This document shows positions 1 through 8,960 of a DNA stretch of 64,000 bases, one piece after another. The notes under the pieces are model-generated. The model was not told where the DNA came from, did no database searches, and saw nothing but the letters and a program-made list of their open reading frames with translations. How positions within the stretch are numbered: the first letter of the stretch is position 1; the number at the start of each line of letters is the position of its first letter. Source of the stretch: Glaciozyma antarctica PI12 (taxonomy: Eukaryota > Basidiomycota > Microbotryomycetes > Kriegeriales > Camptobasidiaceae); contig KZ627161.1 in the NCBI GenBank assembly GCA_002917775.1, positions 762,417-826,416 on the forward strand, given 5' to 3'. The position numbers and the translations under genes are program-made.

Positions 1-65
1 TGCGGTTCGAGAAAAGCAAATATCGGGTTGAGTCCAGCAGCGAGCGTCCAACGTCGACGAGCTCC

Positions 66-1656
66 TTAGTTTGAGAATCCAGCGGGCCTGAATCCTCCTG
101 AACGATCCACCGGAATGGTCAGTGCGAGAAAACGGGAGAGCAAGAACGTCGAGAACGCACCTTTCGGAGCAGCCTGTCCCGCACCACCTTGTCCGAGGAA
201 TCCCGTCATCGGTCCTCCAGCACAAGCCTTCCTCCCACTCCCAGCACTCCCAGCGCTCCCAGAGCTCCCGGAGCTCCTCGCCCTCGGCATCGCCGCAATC
301 CCACCACGGTTCGCATCCCTCGAATACCTCAAGTCCTGCTGTCCCGCCGCGCTTCCGAGTCCCCTCGAGCTGAACAGTCCCCCACTCTGCGGCGCAGGGT
401 TTTGGTTCTGGTTCTGGTCATGGAGCGAGTGGCGAGGGCGAGCGGTCGAGTTGCCTGGGTTGTTCGCGAGTGGTCCGGTCGGTGGGCCTCCGAACGTCGC
501 GCTCCAGTTCTGCGTCGCGCGGCTGTGGTTACTCGAGCTGCTACCTCCGCGAAGAGGAGTTCCTCCAAAGGCTTGAGGAGGCTGAGGCTGCTGCTGAGGT
601 TGCTGGAGGGGCTGAGAGGCGGCGAAAGCGGTAGTGAGGTTGTTCGCAGGAGAGAGGAGAAGCGCGCTGCTGAGCTTTGTCGTACTGAGCCTAGAGCGGA
701 AGACGAGATCAGCTTGTGCGAATGAGAGGAAGGAGAGGTCGCCCGACCTTGAGCTTGTTGTAGGCCTTCGCATTCGCCTTGTGCGTTTCGTGGAGGTCGC
801 GAACCTTCCTTCGCTCCAGCTCAAGATCCTTTTCAGCTGCAGTGACGCGCTCTTGAAGCACTGCGAGGGGGAAAAGTGAGACCTTACTCGCGACCACAGC
901 TCGAAGTCATCTCACGCGTGAGCTCGCTGGTGGCTTCGCGGATGATGTTCTGGCACTGGCTTTCGAGAACGGCAATCCTCTGTGAATAAGAATGAGCACG
1001 ATACCTTCTCGAACAGTGAAACACTCACCTCCTGCGCGTTCTTGGTGACGAGAGCTTGGAAAGCACTCTCTTGCTGGACCTGAGCGCATTCGGTGAGAAA
1101 CCAGGACTCAAGAAAAGCAGCTGGCTGCGGAATGCGTTACCTGGTACGTGTAGAAGTTCTGCTCCCGTGTTAGCGCATGCGAGAGCCCCGGAGCGGATCA
1201 GGGAGCTCACCAAAGCACGCGAAGCGATCTCAAAGATGAGGTTGGGAGCCAGCCCCGAGAGGACAGAGGTCTTGTAGGCATCAGGCGGGTTCAAAGCAGT
1301 CTGAACAGCATCGTCACTGCGGTATCCTCATCAGCTAGCCCTCCCTCCCCTCGCATTCCCACTCACTTGTCCGGAAGAGCTGTCTCGCACGCGGGGCAGA
1401 TCTGCGGGCTCGAGAAGAGGTCGTTCGCGCACTGGACGCAGAAGATGTGCGAGCTGTCCGTGGGCGCAGGTCAGCACAGAGAGAGGGGGAGCGGGGATGG
1501 GAAACGAACCAGGTCGTGACGACCGCAGCTCCCTGTCAACAACCTGGGGGTCAGCTCCCCTCCCTCGCGTCCCTCCCTTCTCCAAAGCGTCCCCACGCTT
1601 ACCTCGAGTGCCAGACCTTTCCTACACTTGAGCGAGTTGCAGCGGAGTTCGTCCAT
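66..1656 (-). CDS. HEI10: HEI10/CCNB1IP1-like RING E3 ligase (meiotic crossover factor)
   Basis: The spliced product begins MDELRCNSLKCRKGLALE, continues with a RING-like zinc centre (TTCSHIFCVQCANDLF, then PQICPACETALPDN), a conserved block (DAYKTSVLSGLAPNLIFE, then ASRALNFYTYQ) and a coiled coil (about residues 97-172). It ends in a Gln/Pro/Gly/Ser-rich tail closing GGFRPAGFSN. This order matches animal CCNB1IP1/HEI10, a ubiquitin/SUMO ligase that acts on the synaptonemal complex to turn recombination sites into crossovers. I count at least eight GT-AG introns; several RING and SRAL junctions give exact codon joins. The ATG at 1656 is chosen because human CCNB1IP1 likewise starts just before its first CxxxxC. 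The join from the coiled coil (after KAYNKLK, about position 740) to the Q-rich tail is not resolved. The final intron (about 110-155) joins K-G to GFRPAGFSN. Family assignment is firm; the meiotic role is inferred from the family. Confidence 0.87.
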
Positions 1657-2032
1657 GCTGTGTTTGACGAGCGAGTGGCGTGCTGGCGCGAGGAAGGGAG
1701 GAAGGTTGTTGTTGCCAAGAGGGAGAGCTGAGTGCTGCTGCTGCAACGGAGGGTGTCGCAGAGGAGGAGGTGCTGGTGGTAGCTCTCACTCTCCAAGAAC
1801 TGAGGGGGAGGAAGGAAAGGAAAGGAGTCGCATCGCCTCGAGGTCGTTCCTCTCCAGCTCTCCTAGATTCTCTCTCCCGGTCTATCGAAGCTCCTTGAAT
1901 CAAGTACTTCTTGACAAACTGATATAACGAAAAGACTGCAAGGGGTGTGTACAACAAAAGGATCTCAGCGAACGAGGAGAACGCCAGCTCCAAGATCCAG
2001 CCCAAGATTCCTCCTCTCCTCCTCCTCTCCTC
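1657..2032. other. Intergenic: HEI10-like promoter and F-box 3' region
   Basis: This 376-base stretch lies between two minus-strand genes. It must hold the 5' leader of the HEI10-like gene and the 3' end of the F-box gene. Short open frames here have no recognisable domains. Confidence 0.5.
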
Positions 2033-4363
2033 CTAGCGAGGACCCATCTCGACGTCGCTCGACTGCTCTTCCTTCCTCCGCGCTTCCATCATCGCCAGCC
2101 TCGGGTCCATCGTCGGAACCGTCGCTTGAGCGGGGAATGTCCCGAGAGCGGTCGCCAGCATCGTGCGGACGTTCGACTCTGGCGGTGGAGGGGCGGAGTA
2201 CTGGTGGGGAGTCGAGGAAGGGACGTAGTGGTGCGGGGTCGAGGAAGGGACGTAGTAGTGCGGGGTCGAGGAGGGGACGTATTGATGAGGAGTCGACGCG
2301 GAGACGTAGTGCTGAGGCGGCGGGTACGGGACGAACGGCTGCTGAAGAACCGAAGGGCGATACGATCCTCCCGCACCGCTCGACCCCTGCTGAAACCCCC
2401 ACATCATCGCCGCCTTCGCCGCCTGCTCCGCCGCCAGCTTGCGCTCCTTGTCCTCCTTCTCCGCCCTCTCCAGCCTCGCGACGAGCTCCGAATCCATCTT
2501 CCCCAGCTTCTTCCACCTCTGCCGCTCCACCGTTCCAGATGGACCGTCTCCCTCCCAGTCCCACTCGTCTCGCACGAGAACCGATACCCAATCGAGCCAC
2601 AAGTACGCCGTCAGGTCCGCGTCGCCCCACTGCGGTGGGTCGACGCGCACGCTCTTGACCCTCGTCGCTCCTTCGCTCGCGTCCCTAATGACTTGAACGC
2701 ACCGCGCGACGCCTTGGATCGTTACGCTGGTGCAGCAGCGAACGTCGAGGTGTTCGAGGAGGGGGACGAGGTTGGGGAGGTGAGCGAGGAGGCGGTCGGA
2801 GAGGTTGGAATTGGCGATCGAGAGGGAGTGCAGGTTCGCTTGCATGCCCGCGAGGCAGTAGAAGACCGACTGGTCCGTCGCGGTGATGCCTGAGAGGTCG
2901 AGGGAGAGGAGGCTGGGGGCGTTGCGGCCGAAGGTAGGGAGAGGCCCGTCGCTATCGCTCAGGACGCCCTCCTGGTCCGTGACGATGTCCTCGAACCTCG
3001 CCTCCAAAAGCGCGGGCATGACGAAGACCGGGGTCGGGTAGGCGGGGACGTCGTCGGCAAATTCCATCGAGGCGAAAAAGGGTGGCGTGATTTCGCCATG
3101 AAGGACGAGGCGTCGGAGGGAGGGAAAGATGATGGGGGCGGGGTCCTCGGCCTGGTCACTCGAAAACTCGCTCGCCTGGTCTTCGAAGATGTGCCCGTCG
3201 ACGAGTTCCTCGTCCCGAATGTCGATAAACTTCTCCCAATCCTCCCCCTCGAACCCCTCCCCGTCATCGAACGACAGCTCGTAGCATTCGAGCGACACGA
3301 GCGTCTTGCGAGCGAGCCGGAGGAGGAGGAGGAGGGACCTGCCCTCCCAGAAAATGTTCCGAAGGGTAAGGTGGGTGAGGGAGGGGAACGCTGGGAGCCT
3401 GAGCCTGCGGTCGATCGTCGTTCCGTTTAGGTAGATCTCGCGAAGGTAGGGATTTTCGGGGACGATTGTATAGCGACCGCGGCTGTTGGTGGGACCGACC
3501 CAAGCCCAATCCAGGTCGAGCGGAAAGACGTCCTCCGTCTCCTCCGTGTATCGGCGAAGATGTCGAGCGAGACGAGGTTCGGCCAGATCGAAAAGAAGGT
3601 GCCTTGGATTCGGAGGTTTGGGATTCGGACTTGGATCTTGAGCCTGCGTGAGAGGATTAGCAAAAGGCGGGGAAGTGGTCAAGGAAACAACGCACGATCT
3701 TAGGTTGTTGAAGACCGGAAGCTGAGAGCACAGCGTAAACTGCTGGAGGACACCTACGGCGGTATCGCTATTCGGGTCGAGGCAGAGGGAGAGGGACCGC
3801 AAAGTCGAGGGCGTCTCGTAGTAAGGCTGGCCTTGAGAGTCGTAGAAATAAGGTACCGAGGCGTACTCGAGGGCGTTGAATAAATGAGCGATGCGATCGT
3901 TGGCCGTCGGCGTCTTGATGAAGTCGGCGTACTTCTGCCGTCGCGAGTCCGTCCTGCTGCCTAGATAGACGCGTACGTCCCAAAGACCTCCTCCCGCCTT
4001 GGCTCCATTCACCGACGCCCTGTGCACGATCGCTTCGACGTGCCTTTGCTGCTCTTGCTCGAGCCGGACCGCGAGCGTCGTCCATAGCTGAGGCTCCGAC
4101 ACGAGGAACTGCCACCAGCTCCGCGCGACGAGACAGAGGCGTGAGATCTCGCGTTCGGGAATGTAGCCGAGCATGAGGAGAAAGACCTCGGAGGGGAGAG
4201 GAGGGAGGGGGGAGCCGCCAGTGGTGGGAGGACTGCCTCGGCATAGGTCGGGGGATTTGGGAGGGGTCAGGGCGGGCGAGGCGCCGAGGACGGGGCCAGG
4301 AGGACTTCGAGTCGAGGAGGTGCTGGTAGGAGGCGAGGGAGGGACGCGGTCCGTGAGGTCCAT
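2033..4363 (-). CDS. F-box protein with LRR-like region and Tyr/Ser/Thr/Pro repeats
   Basis: An F-box lies near residues 50-100 (PLPPLPSEVFLLMLGYIPER, then RLCLVARSWWQFL). It predicts a substrate-recruiting subunit of an SCF ubiquitin ligase. The middle carries irregular leucine-rich repeats (YLREIYLNGTTIDRRLRLPA, LLSLDLSGITATDQSVFYC, LLEHLDVRCCTSVTIQGVA). The C-terminus has four 9-residue repeats of the type YVPSSTPHx, then a charged tail ending DVEMGPR. The start is the ATG at 4363; there is no in-frame ATG upstream, only a GTG at 4396. A consensus 52-nt intron (3644-3695, CTAAT branch site) interrupts the gene. Removing it gives a good LRR-like stretch (LRSLKIQVRIPNLRIQG) but shifts the frame, and a further single-base change near 3545 is needed to rejoin. 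About 760-776 residues. Substrate unknown. Confidence 0.82.
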   Translation of the reverse strand: MDLTDRVPPSPPTSTSSTRSPPGPVLGASPALTPPKSPDLCRGSPPTTGGSPLPPLPSEVFLLMLGYIPEREISRLCLVARSWWQFLVSEPQLWTTLAVRLEQEQQRHVEAIVHRASVNGAKAGGGLWDVRVYLGSRTDSRRQKYADFIKTPTANDRIAHLFNALEYASVPYFYDSQGQPYYETPSTLRSLSLCLDPNSDTAVGVLQQFTLCSQLPVFNNLRSCVVSLTTSPPFANPLTQAQDPSPNPKPPNPRHLLFDLAEPRLARHLRRYTEETEDVFPLDLDWAWVGPTNSRGRYTIVPENPYLREIYLNGTTIDRRLRLPAFPSLTHLTLRNIFWEGRSLLLLLRLARKTLVSLECYELSFDDGEGFEGEDWEKFIDIRDEELVDGHIFEDQASEFSSDQAEDPAPIIFPSLRRLVLHGEITPPFFASMEFADDVPAYPTPVFVMPALLEARFEDIVTDQEGVLSDSDGPLPTFGRNAPSLLSLDLSGITATDQSVFYCLAGMQANLHSLSIANSNLSDRLLAHLPNLVPLLEHLDVRCCTSVTIQGVARCVQVIRDASEGATRVKSVRVDPPQWGDADLTAYLWLDWVSVLVRDEWDWEGDGPSGTVERQRWKKLGKMDSELVARLERAEKEDKERKLAAEQAAKAAMMWGFQQGSSGAGGSYRPSVLQQPFVPYPPPQHYVSASTPHQYVPSSTPHYYVPSSTPHHYVPSSTPHQYSAPPPPESNVRTMLATALGTFPAQATVPTMDPRLAMMEARRKEEQSSDVEMGPR
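2211..2318 (-). repeat. 27-bp tandem repeat, four copies, inside the F-box gene
   Basis: Units start at 2211, 2238, 2265 and 2292 with an exact 27-base period. The first three copies differ by only a few bases and the fourth is more diverged. They encode the nonapeptide YVPSSTPHx in the F-box protein tail. In-frame period and graded divergence suggest slippage expansion within coding sequence. Confidence 0.9.
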
Positions 4364-5028
4364 GGCGAAGAGAGGCGACTCGGGCACTGCGAACACGCGT
4401 CGAGGGGAAGTCAGCCCTTATTGACGACCGGGTGATGGTGATGGATGAGACCACGGCACGGCCAGAGCCCAGCAATCCGCCTTATTTGGGCCCTTGAGGG
4501 CTTGATCTCAAGCGATCAAGCTCCTGGAGGAGGGTGGAGAAGACCCGGAGCACGAGCCTTGTTGACCATCCCCCCTTCCTCCCCCCTTTTTTCTCCTCAG
4601 CGGAGGAAATCACTCACCTCGTTTCAATCCAGCACAAGCCTGCTATTCACCGGTTGGGCGGCCTAAGTCCTCGTGTTGCTCGTCTTGGGAAGGCTCCCTA
4701 GCGGGTGCGAGCTGGGAGGAGCTGAGGGAGTTCGACCGAGCGACGACGGCGACTTGTTGGGTTGGTCCAGCCTTTTAGTGCGACTTTCAGGCGGATCAGG
4801 CGACTAGGACTGAGCAGCGGAGTCTTCGAGGGAGGAGAGGGCAGGAAAAGGAGCGCCGGCGCTGGCTCAGTTAAGATTTAATTTCGCCCAAGTCCCCGCT
4901 AGGTTCGAAATGTGATTATTTCTCGGTCGTCCTCGCTGCAGTTGACCGTTTTCCTGCGCCAGAAGAGGTTCTGCAAGGGTATAGATCTAATTCGCTAAAG
5001 GGTATATCAAGGCGCACTACGCGTGCCT
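4364..5028. other. Intergenic: F-box promoter and FHIP 3' region
   Basis: A 665-base stretch between two minus-strand genes. It contains a pyrimidine-rich tract at about 4566-4600 and an AT-richer stretch near 4868-4925. I see no gene in it. Confidence 0.5.
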
Positions 5029-8000
5029 CTACATAAACCGCACCGCATCTATCCCCAACGACCTCCGCACCGAAACAATCGCCGAAAGCTCCTTGATACA
5101 CTCCTCCAGCACGATAGTGTTGTCCAGAATCGCCGACAGCGTGACCGATGGTACCTCCCTCCTCCTCGCACTCCCCGCCTCGCTCCCATCCGAAAACACC
5201 GACGCCGTCGTCGCAGGCGCAGACGACAACCGCTTCGTCGGCGTGTCGGGCGGCTCCTCCCCAGCGTCCTCGTCGACGAACCCAGCGGGAGAGCGGACGA
5301 TGACGGGATTGACCGATATCGACCCCGTCTGGCGGTAGTGCACTGCGAAAGGGCTCGCCGGTCCAGCGCCCTTCGTCGCCCCCGCTGCGAGGTCGACCGA
5401 CTCGTCCGACGCGCTCGTACGTAGTGTCGAGCGAGGAGGGGTGGAGAAGGGGTCGGGAGAGGATCGGGAGGAGGAAGGTCGTGGGGAGAGGAAGGCGCCG
5501 AAACCGGGTCCTTTGGTCGATCTGCTCTTCGGAGTTCGCACGTCGATGGGTGGCGGCGAGTCCTTCTCGAGCCCTTTAACTGCCTCCTCGAACGCGTTTC
5601 CACCATCCTCGCTGAGGTCGAGAGCGTCGGTGAGATTCTCGACAAACATCAGGCCTTGACGTCGTTCGGAAAGGTAGAGGTCGAAGTGAGGGATCGTCGT
5701 GCGGTAGTGCGAGACGGAGTTCGCGAGGGCCGAAAGGATGGATGATCGTAGGGAGGAGGAGTCGTCGGGGCGTGGTTTCGTAGGAGTGTGAGGCGTGGAA
5801 GGTGACGATGAATCGAGCAAGGCGTCGTGCCTGCTCAGCTCATCAATCTCGCAATCGACGCTGCGGTCGTCCCCGTCGTCACTCGCTAGTGCTCGTCGCT
5901 TGTCCTGACCGACGAGGTCTGCCAGGCTCATAATCCCCTCGCCATCTCGTACAGGAGGGAGCATCCACCCTTCCAGCGATCGGTAAGGGCAGAGGGCGAG
6001 GGAGGCGAGGACGGCGGTGAGGGCGAGGTTGAGCTCCGGCGAATGGGAGAAGAAGTGGGCGAGCGAGTCGAGGACGAGTGACAGCAGCGTTGCCGACGAG
6101 ACGAGCTTGTGGCGGAACATCGTCGTAGCGCGTGCGAAATCGCGGGCGGAGAGGGTAGGAGCCGCGCCGAAAAGCGTGCTCCTTCGCCTGGCCTGCGGCG
6201 GATGTTCAATCGTCACCTTCGGCGCTCCAGGCGGTGCCGAAAGCCCTCGCTTGAAGCCCAGGTCCGCCGCCATCGACTCCTCGGCGTCCTGCAGGTAGTT
6301 GGCGAATCCCGTGCCGAGGATCTCGGAGCCTCCGCCGACAGCCCTGGCGCTCCGGTACGAGGGGTCGATGGACGCGATGAGGGAGAGTAGGGCGTCGAGC
6401 GAGTCGAGGTGAGCGGTGATCGATGGGGTGGGAGGAAGAGGGGTACCGAGGAGGAGGCGCGGGAGGCGAGAAGGAGTGGCGAGAGAGGGCTTCGAAGGAG
6501 ATCGAGGAGGAGCTTGGGAAGTTACTGGAGCGTCGTCTTCGGCGGAGGGGTAGACGAAGACGTCGGAGTCGTCGTCGCTCTCGACCTGGACCTCGGGCTG
6601 GTAGGTGAACGAGTCGTCCTCTTGGTCCGAATCCTCTGCTCCCTCCTCTCGCAATGCGACAGGAAAGCTCGTCGCGCCTTCGTCCAGGACGACGTCGAGA
6701 AGTCCCATGCTCCAGCGATCGTGACGAGTGAGGAGGGTTTGGAGAAGCTTGAGTGCAGCGGTCGAGGTGGGTTGGGAGGAGGAATGGACGTTGGAGGCGA
6801 GGAGATCCTTGAGACTAAATCGACCGATGGCGGTAAAGTAGCTCGACGTCTGTGCGCCTTTCGCCTGCGGACTGGCGCTCTCGAGGAGGACGAGGACGCT
6901 CGATTTGCGCCGCTTGATCTTCTTCGGCGTCGACGAAGGAGCGAGATCCGACGGGTGCCTCTGGCGTCTGCTGAGGTCCCGAGGTTCTTCCTCTCCCATG
7001 AGGAACCCCAGGATCGCCGATTCGAGCTTCGTCCCTTCTTCGACCACCTCGAGCATCGCGTCGAGGTAGCTGATGACGGCGACGGCTGATCCATCGGCGT
7101 CGGAGCATTCGAGAATGGAGGGGTAGAGAATGTTTTGAAGGAAGAGGGATTGGAGGGAGAAGAGGATCGAAGAGGCTACTGCGGAGGTGATGAGCTGTTG
7201 CTGCCGAGCGTCCTCGTCCACGTCGTTGTCGTAAGGCGACTGCACCGCGTCTGGAGCAAAACCGCAAAACGTCCTGCGTAAACTCGACGAGCTTGAGCCA
7301 GCTGTCGATCCCCTCGCGGAACTCGCTCGTGCTCGAGATCCCCACCCCCATCGACCGCAACCTCATCTCCTCCTCCTCCTTCTTCCGCTCAGTCTCCTCG
7401 GCGTCCTCCTCCTCTCCCAAGGGTCCCATCCCTCCAAGGACCATTCCTCCAGCTCCGCCGTCTCCCATCGGATCATCCCACGTCGAGGCGTTCCCAGTCG
7501 AGGCGGACGTCCCGACCGTACGAATGACGAGCTTGTTGGGGAGGAGCCCATAGAGAGCGCCGAGGCCAGCGGCGAGAACCTCGGCAAAGTCGGAATCGAG
7601 AAGGTATTCGGCGAGAGCGAGCGTTGCCTCGTGTGCTGCTGGCGGAGACGTCGCCTGCGGCATGATCGTGTCCGACGTCTTGCTTCGCTGCATGCCTTGC
7701 GAGGCGGGGCTTGGAGATCCCATGGCGACTTCGATCAGGAAGAGCAGGCCTGCGCGTGCGAAATCTCCGACTCGACCTTCGCGGTGGACGAATCGAAGAA
7801 GGTAGGCGAAGAGGAGAAAGTCGTGCTCGGACTTTTTGCGTGGAGCGGCGGAGGAGTCGAGGGAAGGAGTGGCGAAGGAAGGGGTAGAAGCGAGGGTGGA
7901 AGTGGAAGGTGTAGGGGAGGAGGGACGACGTGATTCGGAGTCGGGAGAGTCGTGCGGAAGGGGAGAGAGTCCTGTGGTGGCGTTTGCGGCGGCGAGTCCT

Positions 8001-8955
8001 GGAGATACGTCCTTCCTCGACGAAGGGCTCTCCCTGAAGAAGATGACAAGTAGTTCAGGAAACTGTGGAAGCCGCAAGTCAGCGCTGAACCAGGCCCACG
8101 GGAACGAGGGACGCACGCTCTTGATGCGCTCGCAGATGGTGCACATGACATCGACCACCACTTCCTCCTCGTCGCGATGTAGTCCTCCTTCCTCGTCCAC
8201 GCAGGAGCGTAATAGCTTCACCCTGCGACGCCCGCGACATCAGCCCCTGACTCCCGCGCTCGAGAGAACAACACGCACAAGGGCTTGCTGACCGCGCTGT
8301 GTACGAGGAAGCTCTCGTCCAGTTCCACTATTGCCCGTCCGTACCACCTGATAACCTCTGCTCTCGCGCCAGGAAGATCGTCCTTCGCCGCGAGCTTGAC
8401 CAGGGTCGCGAGGACACCATTCTTGAGGAGGAACTCGAGGCACGGGCCTAGCGAGTCGGGGGAGGAGAGGGCGGGAGAAGATGATTCGGCGGAGAGGAGG
8501 GAGAGGAGTTGGCCGAGATGGCGTTGAATGAGATCCTGTCCGAGTGCAAGCCGCACGACGGGAGAGCTCAGGGTCGTCTGAGGGAGGGCCGCGTCGTCAG
8601 CTGGGCGTTCTCCCCCTGCCTCCTCCAGTCCCCGTACGTACTTTGAGAGCTTCCCAGCTACGACTGAAGCTGATGAGAGGGTCTTCGCGCGGCCCGCCTT
8701 TGCTGTTACCGGAGGAGGGCTTGCTGCGAGGGGTGGACGGCGACCCACCGAGCCTTGACCAAAGAGACGACAGATTGGGCCTGCTGTTGCGAGTTGCGTG
8801 TTGCTGAACGGGTATGGACGATGTCTGGGGTATAAAGAAGCTGCGGGGAGGAAGGGGCGAAGGGAGAGAGCAGGACGGCGCTTCCAGGTTTGGGCACCTC
8901 TCTGCTTGCACAGGCCCCACGCTCAACGATATTGAGACCCAAGTACATATCCCAT
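5029..8955 (-). CDS. FHF complex Hook-interacting protein (FHIP/RAI16-like)
   Basis: FHIP links early endosomes to the Hook-dynein motor. Family landmarks in order: LSSLWSRLGG, then DPLISFSRSWEAL; after one intron TTLSSPVVRLALGQDLIQRH; CLEFLLKNGVLATLVKLAAK; FPELLVIFFRE; FAYLLRFVHREGRVGDFARA; GLGALYGLLPNKLVIR; SWLKLVEFTQDVL; and NILYPSILECSDADGSAVAV. A long Ser/Pro-rich C-terminus with FDLYLSERRQGLMFVENLTD follows. Introns after SWEALK, after SAVSKPL and after ERIKS have clean GT-AG borders. Two oddities: the frame carrying LSSLWSRL has no ATG, and a one-base shift is needed at a T4 run (7258-7261) between EFTQDVL and the SPYDN block. The start shown (8955) assumes a small first exon (M-G-Y) spliced to an acceptor ending at about 8823; a CUG start at the Leu of LSSLWSRL is the alternative. 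It begins only 5 bases past the Cactin stop. Confidence 0.85.
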
Positions 8956-8960
8956 TGCAG

